From Segatella copri (GTDB taxonomy: Bacteria > Bacteroidota > Bacteroidia > Bacteroidales > Bacteroidaceae): DNA of 64,000 bases. Below are positions 8,173-16,397 of the stretch, piece by piece. The stretch spans positions 3,514,501 through 3,578,500 of the forward strand of contig NZ_JAPDUW010000001.1 in assembly GCF_026015295.1 (NCBI RefSeq). Reading direction: 5' to 3'. The position numbers and the translations under genes are program-made. The notes under the pieces are model-generated. The model made no database searches. It was not told where the DNA came from and worked only from the letters and a program-made list of their open reading frames with translations. Position 1 is the first letter of the stretch; each line of letters starts with the position of its first letter.

Positions 8173-8981
8173 TACTTTCTGTTTTCATTTCCCCCTAATG
8201 CTTCCATGAGCTGTTCTGGTGTACAGTCTTTTAATATCACCTTATTCTCTTTATCCAACAGGTAAATGGTTGGCATGGCTTTGAGTCCGTAAATCGTGCT
8301 CAAGCGGTTATCTGCTACGATGCGGAGCAGACTGAAGCTGGCTGGTATTGTCTGTTTGTCGAGCCATGCAGATATCTTGTGGCAGTTCTCGCAGTCAGGA
8401 TCGTAGAAATATAAGATAACCTTCTTTTCCCGGTAATCGCTCAACTGATGAGGCTTGCCGTCTTCCAGCATAAAACTGATATTGGTAGCCTGTGTGCCAG
8501 GCAAGTTCTTTTTTGCCTGTTTCAGTTTAAATTCTATTCTTTCTTTCTCGGTTACATCGAAGTATGGCGATTTAGCCATGTCTTCCAGAAATAGGGCATA
8601 TACCCTGTCGTTGCGCATGGGCGACTCAGGGTTCTCATAATAATGCTCGATGAGGCTTTCAAACTTCTCTTTAGATGGCTTCTGCTGGTAAGCTTTGGCT
8701 GTAAAGGCTGCAATCCCCTTTTGGGCTATTTCCTGGTCGAAACGTGCCAGAATATCGATGAAGTTGACAAAGCCCTGTTCTGCCATCTCCTTGTTTGCCA
8801 GTTCCAGGGTGTCGGAAAAGTTGAAGTTGTCCCAATAGTGCTCACTCAGGTATGTTGCACGTTGCTCTACGCTGCGCAGACTGTCTGGCAGAGCAGGGTA
8901 TGGGAAACTGTTCTGAGCCTTGGTTGGGGATAAGGCTCCAACCAGCATGAAGAAACTGAGGAATATGAATCTTGCCATCAT
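8172..8981 (-). CDS. Periplasmic thioredoxin-fold protein (DUF5106-like)
   Basis: 269 aa from ATG 8981. The frame is open further upstream, but the promoter -7 box at 9017-9024 rules out the upstream start at 9047. A signal peptide (about residues 1-22, ending T-K-A-Q) is followed by a helical N-terminal region of the DUF5106 type. The C-terminal thioredoxin-like domain has Y-F-Y-D-P-D-C-E-N-C-H-K (a CxxC redox pair) and the cis-Pro loop A-M-P-T-I-Y-L-L-D. Likely a periplasmic thiol-disulfide or antioxidant protein. The substrate is unknown. Monocistronic. Confidence 0.75.
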   Translation of the reverse strand: MMARFIFLSFFMLVGALSPTKAQNSFPYPALPDSLRSVEQRATYLSEHYWDNFNFSDTLELANKEMAEQGFVNFIDILARFDQEIAQKGIAAFTAKAYQQKPSKEKFESLIEHYYENPESPMRNDRVYALFLEDMAKSPYFDVTEKERIEFKLKQAKKNLPGTQATNISFMLEDGKPHQLSDYREKKVILYFYDPDCENCHKISAWLDKQTIPASFSLLRIVADNRLSTIYGLKAMPTIYLLDKENKVILKDCTPEQLMEALGGNENRK

Positions 8982-9016
8982 CTTTATATTGGAATTAATA
9001 ATATTACTAACGGGTG

Positions 9017-9048
9017 CAAAATTACAAAATAAAATTGAAAGTGGCAAG
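9017..9048 (-). promoter_or_regulatory. Promoter of the thioredoxin-fold gene
   Basis: On the minus strand the -7 box is TAATTTTG (9017-9024), with CTTG (9045-9048) 20 nt upstream. It defines the start codon at 8981. Confidence 0.75.
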
Positions 9049-9060
9049 GTTTTTTATATA

Positions 9061-9113
9061 AAAAAAAGCCGCGGAACTATAGAAGGTGAGATCACCTCGG
9101 CAACTACAGTTCC
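9061..9113 (-). terminator. Two-tier hairpin terminator of the fimbrial operon
   Basis: On the minus strand GGAACTGTAG pairs with CTATAGTTCC (one mismatch), enclosing a second stem AGGTGA/TCACCT, and a run of seven T follows (complement of 9061-9067). It lies about 160 nt after the last fimbrial gene and just upstream of the next promoter. Confidence 0.75.
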
Positions 9114-9115
9114 AA

Positions 9116-9130
9116 CGACCAGTCTAGTTT
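9116..9130. repeat. 15-bp direct repeat, copy 2
   Basis: Identical to 8158-8172 (CGACCAGTCTAGTTT). It sits directly before the two-tier terminator on the minus strand. Confidence 0.75.
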
Positions 9131-9271
9131 AATTTATTGGTTCCCGCATTCTATTTGTATAGTAAATGATAATTATTTTATTACCTATTTCATTGATATT
9201 TGGGGGCATTTAAATTTTGAAACGATATGCGCCCCGATACAGATATATGAACTAAACTTTTCTAAAACTTA

Positions 9272-11224
9272 CTACTGATAGGTGAATTCAAACTTCACGG
9301 CCTTTCCTTGGTTGAAGTTATCAGCCTTCAGCCAGAAGTATCCCTTTTCACCTTTTTTGGCATTCTTGCGTACATTCCTCAACTTAAAGGGATATGTATA
9401 GGTTCTTTCGCCTTTTTCCAGAAGGGATACCGGATCTCTCTTGATTACTTCTGCCTTATAGGTAAACCAGCTGTTTGTTTTGCAGTCGTCATTCGTTTCG
9501 GCTCCAGTATCACCTATTTCTACCTTCCAGTCTTCTGGATTGATATCATTGGATGCGATTTTGAAATTCACAGGCACCAGTCCGTCAGGATAATCCTTAG
9601 GAATGGTGATGGTGAAATCTCCTACACTGTTCAATGCTGCGCCAATATTGTCTCTGTTCTGGAAGTCATAATTAGCCTCACTCACACTATAGAGATGGAT
9701 GTTTCTATTGAGTCCATGCACTTTGTCGGTGAGGTAGATGATGCCTTCTCGCCAGGTCTTGTCTACCTTGTCCAGCTTGTACTTAATGGTACCGGTACCG
9801 GTCTTTGTTGCTTTGTCATAAGTATAGCTGGTAACCTCTGGTGCAGCTGCAGTTGCGTATGCCAGATTCTGGGTCCATATAGCCTCAAAATCGGTAGAAA
9901 GTTTTGTAGCGGCATCGCTACCCTTATAAGTGAACTGTACAGTCTGTTCCTTCTTTTCACCTGTATTTACAGTCTTATAAGTACCTCCGACGATAGCCAG
10001 TTCGTATTTTCCATCAGAAACTCCCGGAACAATCTGTTCTACTCTAATCCAAGGGTTATTGACCGGTGCACCTTTTATCGCTTCCTCAGAACTTCCTTTG
10101 CCATAGCTTTCGTCCAGTTTGTCTATGATGATTCTGTATTCATAGTTACGCTTGATGGCGTATGGCTTGTTGTTTTTATCCTGAAGGTATATGAAATAGA
10201 ATTTACCATTATACTTTATAGTGACCTTAGCAGGGTCAGTTGGCAAGTTACTTTCTTCAAAGGCTGCTGTCGGATTGTACATTTGCCCATTGCTACCTTT
10301 CAGTCTCTTAGTGCTTACGGATGGTGTTATATATGTAGGTTTCCATGTCCAATCTTTGCCTCCTGTAGTATCATCGAACTTCAAGCTGTCTCGATTGAAT
10401 GGTGCTATAGTTCCGTATTGTACACCATTGAAAACAGATATTCCGAAATCGCTGCTTTTAAGGTTCGCGTTTGCTTTTTTAGCCGCGTCGCTCCAAACTG
10501 CAGAAATCTTCGCTCTATCTCTTATAAGATGGATGATGTAGTCTTTTTGTTTGTCGGTATTGGTAAGATACTCCTTCAGTTGATTAGGGGTGTCTCTTTT
10601 GATGTATCCCCAATAGCGAGTCATCACTTCTTGCTTTTCTGTATGATTTGTCTCGAAAGTTGTCATAAGCATGTTTTCATGCATTCCTACCCATTTCCAT
10701 TGAACGTCATGCCCATCTTCATCTTTATCTTTAAGGGAATTATATTGAGCAGTAGCGTTAGCTACTAAGTGGATACGAGAAGTCTTGTTTGGGATTTCTG
10801 CCTTGAAATCTCTAAGTACTGAACTTCCGTCCCCATTTATGTCACCTCCTGATACAGCGGTACTGTCTTGCTCAGCTTTTTTCTCACTTGTGATCCAGTA
10901 ATTACCATCATTGTCTCTATAAAACCCTTTGATGGGGTTGAACTGATCTTTAATATTTCCAAAACCAACAAATTGGCCTTCGTTGTCGAAGCAGAATAGT
11001 TTTAAATCATCTTTACTTCTAATACCTTCGTTCATGTAAACAGTACTTCTTGTAGCTGTGTGCTCCTCGAAGCTAGGTATGGCTATATTGAAGTGAGCGG
11101 TATAGTAACCATCTTCAGCCTCGTTGCTTGAAGTCTCGTTGTCTACTATACAATCGGTGCAGGCTGTCAACATAAATGTTAACAGCACTGCTATCATACC
11201 AATATGTAATCTTATTTGTTTCAT
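9272..11224 (-). CDS. Fimbrillin-like lipoprotein, last gene of the fimbrial operon
   Basis: 650 aa. Lipoprotein signal with lipobox L-T-A-C (Cys22). The start of the mature part has the fimbrillin-type pattern Y-Y-T-A-H-F-N-I-A-I-P followed by T-A-T-R-S-T, a possible Arg protease maturation site as in FimA/Mfa1 precursors. Then comes D-L-K-L-F-C-F-D-N-E-G, the strand typical of FimA-like N-terminal domains (compare V-Y-V-F-D). It is much longer than a shaft subunit and has a C-terminal beta-rich extension, which suits a minor or tip component. The gene is 14 nt after the preceding one, in the same operon. Role inferred from context. Confidence 0.65.
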   Translation of the reverse strand: MKQIRLHIGMIAVLLTFMLTACTDCIVDNETSSNEAEDGYYTAHFNIAIPSFEEHTATRSTVYMNEGIRSKDDLKLFCFDNEGQFVGFGNIKDQFNPIKGFYRDNDGNYWITSEKKAEQDSTAVSGGDINGDGSSVLRDFKAEIPNKTSRIHLVANATAQYNSLKDKDEDGHDVQWKWVGMHENMLMTTFETNHTEKQEVMTRYWGYIKRDTPNQLKEYLTNTDKQKDYIIHLIRDRAKISAVWSDAAKKANANLKSSDFGISVFNGVQYGTIAPFNRDSLKFDDTTGGKDWTWKPTYITPSVSTKRLKGSNGQMYNPTAAFEESNLPTDPAKVTIKYNGKFYFIYLQDKNNKPYAIKRNYEYRIIIDKLDESYGKGSSEEAIKGAPVNNPWIRVEQIVPGVSDGKYELAIVGGTYKTVNTGEKKEQTVQFTYKGSDAATKLSTDFEAIWTQNLAYATAAAPEVTSYTYDKATKTGTGTIKYKLDKVDKTWREGIIYLTDKVHGLNRNIHLYSVSEANYDFQNRDNIGAALNSVGDFTITIPKDYPDGLVPVNFKIASNDINPEDWKVEIGDTGAETNDDCKTNSWFTYKAEVIKRDPVSLLEKGERTYTYPFKLRNVRKNAKKGEKGYFWLKADNFNQGKAVKFEFTYQ

Positions 11225-11238
11225 ATCATTAACCTTCT

Positions 11239-13140
11239 TTATTCTATACCTTGATCTTCTATTTTCTCGATTTCATCTGGTGTCAAGTCATGTACGCAAC
11301 GAACATAGGCTCCCTTGTAATTAGCGTTACTTTGTTCTTCAGACTTATCGCCATCGAATGTCCAGTAGGATTCACCTTGTAACAGATCATTAGGAATAGC
11401 GTTATTGCCTGATTGTAAACTAATAATTTTTTTAACCTCTTCTTTTGTAGGCAAACGCCAACCGCTTAGATCAAGGTCCTCGCCTTTCTTTGTCTTAGCC
11501 TTTTCTTTGTACTGTTTACAGTATTTCTTGGCTTCGTCGTTGCTGCCTATTGATTGCAACCTACTATTGATGGTTGAGGCAATGATGAAAGCAGGTGATA
11601 CCGTATTGTCATTTTTATCTGATGGCTTTGCCACGCTATAGGTGTTACTACTCTTTGTCACTGAGTGTTGAATCGTGTATAGGTGTTTATTTTGGCATGG
11701 ATTCAAAGTACCCGTACTTTCTACATTGAGTGAGTAGATACTAGGGTATTTTTTTACAATGATTTTTTGTTTCTTGTTTGATCCGTTTACACAGAGATTG
11801 AAAGTGCAGTATACAACGGTGTTGTGCGCTGGATACCCATCGCTGATTTTTATGTAGCCGCAATATCCGTCACCAGTCGTAGTGTTTCGTTGTGATTCTG
11901 CACCTCCTGGTTGGTTGATATTGTTCTCATTTTTGTGTATTGTTCCGTTTGAGTCGAACGAATAGTATACGTATTCTTGTATATTACATTCTGCTGATGC
12001 CATCCATCTTATACTTTCATCTGTCTTGTTGCCGTCCATTCCTTTCATACTGATTGTGGTAGGATAAACTATCAGATAGTCAGCCTTGTCGCCTTTTACC
12101 TTAGTTTCTTCTCCTTGCGTCCATTTCGTAATTTGCCACTTGAGATAACCAAGGTCGTCATCGTAATCAATATCTGTCTTGGTATCCAGATACTTGATGA
12201 CTGCATTGACGGTATAGATATAGTTGCGGTCTAACTTCTTGTCACCCTGAGGGTCACGAACCGGTATATTCAATACCTTCAGGGTATCCTTTTTAGAATC
12301 GTCCTTATATTTAAAGTTGACCTTTGCTACAATCTGTGGCATTGTTTCCTGAGTTTCCCATTGGGTGGAATAACTGTAGGTGGTTACCGTGAAGACCTTA
12401 TTTCCCTTCTCATCTTTTGCAAATGCTGCCGGGCTCCAGGTATTGTTGTCTGATATGATAGATGGAGTTGCGGTTTGATCAGCACCAGCAAAGATGGTAG
12501 TATTGGTATTGTAATTGATGAGTTTCCACTGAACGTCAGAAATATGGTAATCCTTCACCGTAGAAGAGATGTTCAGCTTGATTTTGGCAGCAGCTCTTAT
12601 CAGTTCTACCTGGATATCCTGTTCTGCCTTTTCTGTAATCTTGTATGAACCATGACTGCTCATCAGAAACAGCTTCTTGCTGTTGTCTGTAGAGTAAGGC
12701 ATCCAGATATCATCATCCTTCTGGGTAGCTTTCTGAAGTTCATCCAGGCTTTTGCCTTGCAGGCTCTGACTGGCGTTGGCTGCTGCATAGAATGCATAAC
12801 TTTGACCTGATTGGAGGTTCAGGCTCTCCTTCCAGTTGCCCGAACCCAGTTCCTCTGCTTTGTTCTCTGCAGGGGCGTCGAACAGACTGTCTATTCTGCG
12901 TTTGCTGGATGTTGGTTCGAACATCTTAAAGTCAAGAGAAGACAGAGTTTTTTCATGAAGATTCTCTTCTTCCTTCACTCTTGTGGTCTGCAGGTCGTTG
13001 ACCATGGGAGTCATGCTCAGCTGTTGTGCAGCCGAACCGTTTCCCAGTTCGTCTTCAGCTGAGCATCCTGCCATGAGCCATCCTGCCGTAAGAGCCAAGA
13101 TGCATTTTGCGAATCTTATGTCTATATATAACTTCTTCAT
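11239..13140 (-). CDS. Fimbrial minor/tip lipoprotein with C-terminal W-R-L-P-T domain
   Basis: 633 aa. Lipobox M-A-G-C (Cys26). The N-terminal half is fimbrillin-like (L-D-F-K-M-F-E, K-L-F-L-M-S-S-H-G, R-A-A-A-K-I-K-L-N-I). The C-terminal 90 residues carry L-S-G-W-R-L-P-T-K-E-E-V, then Y-W-T-F-D-G-D and Y-V-R-C-V-H-D. This is the DUF1566/FISUMP-like fold common at the ends of Bacteroidota surface and fimbrial tip proteins, where lectin-like binding is suspected. Cotranscribed with its neighbours (24 nt from the upstream gene). Tip function is an inference. Confidence 0.65.
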   Translation of the reverse strand: MKKLYIDIRFAKCILALTAGWLMAGCSAEDELGNGSAAQQLSMTPMVNDLQTTRVKEEENLHEKTLSSLDFKMFEPTSSKRRIDSLFDAPAENKAEELGSGNWKESLNLQSGQSYAFYAAANASQSLQGKSLDELQKATQKDDDIWMPYSTDNSKKLFLMSSHGSYKITEKAEQDIQVELIRAAAKIKLNISSTVKDYHISDVQWKLINYNTNTTIFAGADQTATPSIISDNNTWSPAAFAKDEKGNKVFTVTTYSYSTQWETQETMPQIVAKVNFKYKDDSKKDTLKVLNIPVRDPQGDKKLDRNYIYTVNAVIKYLDTKTDIDYDDDLGYLKWQITKWTQGEETKVKGDKADYLIVYPTTISMKGMDGNKTDESIRWMASAECNIQEYVYYSFDSNGTIHKNENNINQPGGAESQRNTTTGDGYCGYIKISDGYPAHNTVVYCTFNLCVNGSNKKQKIIVKKYPSIYSLNVESTGTLNPCQNKHLYTIQHSVTKSSNTYSVAKPSDKNDNTVSPAFIIASTINSRLQSIGSNDEAKKYCKQYKEKAKTKKGEDLDLSGWRLPTKEEVKKIISLQSGNNAIPNDLLQGESYWTFDGDKSEEQSNANYKGAYVRCVHDLTPDEIEKIEDQGIE

Positions 13141-13164
13141 GATGAATGTTATTTTCTGTTGTCT

Positions 13165-14913
13165 TTATAATACTTGTTCAAAGTGAATATCCTTACCGGC
13201 GAATTTGCCCTTCTTGCATCCATTATATTTGAAACCTGGATTCAGGACAAACTTATCGTTTGGATATTTGGTCAGGAAAACCTGCGCCTTTACATTGTGT
13301 GGCTTTGCCAGATCCAGTCTGTTTTTCGGAACCACATAGAAGTAGAGCGTCTTCTTCTCACCACTTTTATTGATGATGAAATCATCTATATGATAAGTAT
13401 ATCCAATTATTTTGTCTCCATCGTTTTGGTCTGAAATGTTTGTATCGTAAACCGGTTCTTTTTCCTCATAATTGCCATCCTTATCGCATTCTACGAATCC
13501 GAACATCGGGTTGTCTGTCTGGAGAATCCAAGGCTTACCTTTGGTATCGATATCCTCGAGCGTAATCATCGGTCCGCGTTTAGGGAAACCGTAATATACC
13601 TTGTAGCCCCAGTCTGTCTTTCCGCTGTCAGGGATTTCAACATTCGTAGAGGCATCGATGAAATCGAATGTTCCTCCATCCTTCCATTCCTGAATGGTAG
13701 GAGTAACGGTGAGCATGCCCATCTGTCCGTTGAGGAAATAACCATAAACTACCAGTTCTCTGTTTCTGATAGCATTTCCTTCAGAAGGAATATTGAAGGT
13801 CACGTGATTCTCGGTTACTCCACCATCTAATGAATAGTAGATGGTGCCTTTGATGGCTTTGTTGGTCTCACGGAGATAACAGAGATCATGAGATTTGATT
13901 TCTTCCTTATTAAAAGCATCTAAATATTCCTGGGCAGACTGATCACTCTTTTTGATGAAACTCTTAGGATCCTCCACTTCCTTGATATCCTTGTTCTCTA
14001 CACCAGCCAGTTTCAGAGTGGTTGGTACGTAAGCTGTACCTGCGTTGTCGTATTTCTGGCTGGTTACGTTCTGGTTGTAACCATTCTCGTTATATGTCGC
14101 TTCGTCGGGAAAAACATAGCTGGCAGTAGGAATGGTGTAGCCTTCTACTTCAATTCTTTTTACCTTTACCTGACTGGTATTGGCATCAGAACCCGATTTG
14201 CGGGCAAAGTAAAAATGGAGTTTCGAAACGGCGCGAACCAGAGGAATTTTGATGCCTTTGTCTTTGGCTCCTTCTTCTGTATCAGCCACATGATTATCTA
14301 CAGAGATTTGAGTGATGGCACGGGAGATAGGGAGTCCCTTTCCGGCTGGCACTTCTTTTGTTTCTGCAGTACCATCGCCATTGATACCGAAAGGTGAGGT
14401 AAAGCTGACTTCTTTCAGATCTTTGCGGGTAACAGAACTGAGGTCTTTGCCTTTTATCTTGTCCGGCATGTTGATGCTCTCAGAGTTTGCCAGGATGTAA
14501 AGGTCGATGTTCTTTACTTCTTCGCCGCCAATCTTTCTCAGGAATCGGAGGTTCAGGGTATAGTTACCGTTCTTCACTTCGCTCAGCGTCTCTGCTTTAT
14601 AAGAGATAGGAGTGGCTTCATCGCCGGTATTTGATTTGAACACCCACACCTTGATATTATGGATGTCGCTCTCCTGAGTAGGATTCGCATCAGTCTCATT
14701 GTCGGCAAGAGCCTTTCCGCTAGTTTCTCCGGCTCTGGTACTGTTTCCGGTGCCGGTAGAGAAACTGAGGCTCAGATAGGCATTGTCGCTTTGAGCTGTT
14801 TCTGTATTTTCGTTCTCTGAACAGGATGCCATTGCGCCTACCATGAGCAAAGCAGCGAGTGCCATACACACTGGGCGTGTCATCTTGGTCAGAGTAGATT
14901 GATAGCGTTTCAT
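13165..14913 (-). CDS. FimA/Mfa-like fimbrial subunit lipoprotein
   Basis: 582 aa. Lipobox M-A-S-C (Cys31). It then has A-Y-L-S-L-S-F-S-T-G, S-T-R-A-G (possible Arg maturation site), I-K-V-W-V-F-K-S and I-D-L-Y-I-L-A-N, the canonical strand pattern of P. gingivalis FimA-type N-terminal domains. R-A-V-S-K-L-H-F-Y-F matches the start of the second fimbrillin domain. Probably an accessory pilin (FimC/FimD/Mfa3-4-like) between shaft and tip. It is third from the end of the operon, 34 nt after the Mfa2-like gene. Confidence 0.7.
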   Translation of the reverse strand: MKRYQSTLTKMTRPVCMALAALLMVGAMASCSENENTETAQSDNAYLSLSFSTGTGNSTRAGETSGKALADNETDANPTQESDIHNIKVWVFKSNTGDEATPISYKAETLSEVKNGNYTLNLRFLRKIGGEEVKNIDLYILANSESINMPDKIKGKDLSSVTRKDLKEVSFTSPFGINGDGTAETKEVPAGKGLPISRAITQISVDNHVADTEEGAKDKGIKIPLVRAVSKLHFYFARKSGSDANTSQVKVKRIEVEGYTIPTASYVFPDEATYNENGYNQNVTSQKYDNAGTAYVPTTLKLAGVENKDIKEVEDPKSFIKKSDQSAQEYLDAFNKEEIKSHDLCYLRETNKAIKGTIYYSLDGGVTENHVTFNIPSEGNAIRNRELVVYGYFLNGQMGMLTVTPTIQEWKDGGTFDFIDASTNVEIPDSGKTDWGYKVYYGFPKRGPMITLEDIDTKGKPWILQTDNPMFGFVECDKDGNYEEKEPVYDTNISDQNDGDKIIGYTYHIDDFIINKSGEKKTLYFYVVPKNRLDLAKPHNVKAQVFLTKYPNDKFVLNPGFKYNGCKKGKFAGKDIHFEQVL

Positions 14914-14947
14914 GTTTTCTTTCTTTTACTTATACTTCTTTTTTTTC

Positions 14948-16063
14948 TTATTTTCCCAGGTCGGCATTCTGAAGATTCAGAACCCAGTTGTTTACCTTGA
15001 TTCTTGCATCCATGCTGTAGGTAGAACTTGGAGCTGGCACGTAGAATACCAGAGTGTAATGGTCCTGACGGTCCAGATACTGCTGGTCGCTCCAGTCTTT
15101 GCCGTAGCGGTCGCTGGCACAGAGTGAGAGGAACCAAGGCAGGGAGTGGTTGAAGATGACTTTGTTGATGCGCTTGTCGGTGATGACGATGCGCTTGTCA
15201 TCATATTGGCTGGATCCGTCGGCAGCGCGACTCTTGTTGTCATCTTTGGTTTCGAACATACGTGATGATGACAGGTCGTAAACCAGCGCCTTTTCTACGT
15301 CTTCGCCTTCTACCTCAGTCTTGCCGCTGTGGTTTTCTACCAGTTTCTTCTCATAAGGAAGATAGGTGATTGCCTTTGGCTTTACCTTGTCGCCCTTATA
15401 GTCGAGTAGGGCAGCGGAACCTTTGATTTCTACATCGAAGTTTTCGGCTGTGAATCCTTCCTGGTCGGGTTCGAATGGAAGCATCACCACGCGGTATGTC
15501 TTGGTACACTTCATCAGACTCAATTTTCCCTGCGCATCGTTTTCTCCATCAAAGTTGAGGGAGTCCTGTGCGGTATAGAGTGCGGTGAAGTGCTTGTCGT
15601 TTACTGATTCTTCTGCGTTTTTTTTGCCCATTTCCTCTTGCAGGTCGTTGATGGTAGAGATACCTGGGGTAAGTTTAGTAAAGCTAAACTCGGTCTCATC
15701 ATCACCTTCGGCTCTTGTTCCCATTGCTGCAGGCTGCTTGTCACGAGCCAGGCAGACGAAGGTATACTTGCCTGCTTGCAGGTCTGTGATTTCCATCTTA
15801 TGACCTGTTTCAAACTTGTCAGCCGACTCGGTATAGTTATCAACGAACTTACCGTTCTTGTCGAATACATAAACGTTGAGGTTCTTCACCTCAGCAGAGA
15901 AAGCATCAGCCTCTTTCACATTATAAGTATAGTCGAATTTGAGCGACAACTTAGCTGTAGGGCAGCTCGTGATTTCGTCTTTCATGCATGATGAAAGAGA
16001 AGTGAGTGCGATGGCTGAGATGCAAACCAGCTTGCAACATTTGTTGTTGAGGAAATGTGCCAT
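14948..16063 (-). CDS. Mfa2/FimB-family fimbrial anchor lipoprotein
   Basis: 371 aa, the usual size of Mfa2/FimB proteins, which anchor and limit the length of the fimbria at the outer membrane. Lipobox L-S-S-C (Cys26) is followed by M-K-D-E and C-P-T-A-K-L-S-L-K-F-D-Y, then L-N-V-Y-V-F-D-K-N-G-K-F and G-K-Y-T-F-V-C-L-A, the hallmark N-terminal pattern of the family. The C-terminus (V-N-N-W-V-L-N-L-Q-N-A-D-L) resembles the C-terminus of the Mfa1-like protein next door. The gene is separated from mfa1 by a 334-nt gap with hairpins, unlike the short gaps downstream of it. Confidence 0.85.
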   Translation of the reverse strand: MAHFLNNKCCKLVCISAIALTSLSSCMKDEITSCPTAKLSLKFDYTYNVKEADAFSAEVKNLNVYVFDKNGKFVDNYTESADKFETGHKMEITDLQAGKYTFVCLARDKQPAAMGTRAEGDDETEFSFTKLTPGISTINDLQEEMGKKNAEESVNDKHFTALYTAQDSLNFDGENDAQGKLSLMKCTKTYRVVMLPFEPDQEGFTAENFDVEIKGSAALLDYKGDKVKPKAITYLPYEKKLVENHSGKTEVEGEDVEKALVYDLSSSRMFETKDDNKSRAADGSSQYDDKRIVITDKRINKVIFNHSLPWFLSLCASDRYGKDWSDQQYLDRQDHYTLVFYVPAPSSTYSMDARIKVNNWVLNLQNADLGK

Positions 16064-16397
16064 ATTCTTTATCTTTTATAATCTTTTACTTTTTTTATAT
16101 AGAGAGTGCCGTAGGTAGCGAATATCTTTGCTTTATCAGTTCTCTGTTTCGTTGCCTTCGGCATCGTTATTATCTAAGGATGAAAAGTGCCAGTCTTTCG
16201 GGTTGGGGGTATGACGGCACGTCTTTGTATCTCCCGCCTTTTATACATGGGCGGCAATGTTAGTTATCTTTTAAGAATGTTTTCGTTCTTTTCAGAACGA
16301 ACGTTTGGTTGATAAACTCTCGGAGGAGGATTGCTCCCCCGAGAGTATTGGTATATATATAAGTATTTATATTTTATCTGTCTGGTTTGACGGAATA
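16064..16397 (-). other. Hairpin-rich gap between shaft and anchor genes (candidate attenuator)
   Basis: No gene is visible here on either strand. In the direction of transcription (minus) the first structure is a strong hairpin (16317-16347, arms ACTCTCGG/CCGAGAGT with an inner GGAG/CTCC pair). Next is CGTTCT-TTTC-AGAACG (about 16284-16299), then a CCGCC/GGCGG hairpin (about 16232-16254). None is followed by a long T-run, so partial termination or 3'-end protection of the mfa1 message is more likely than full termination. Confidence 0.55.

Noticed and set aside
9308..10768. Long plus-strand frame opposite the fimbrial gene
   Set aside because: It is the antisense shadow of the 650-aa fimbrillin-like gene, with no start signal and implausible composition.
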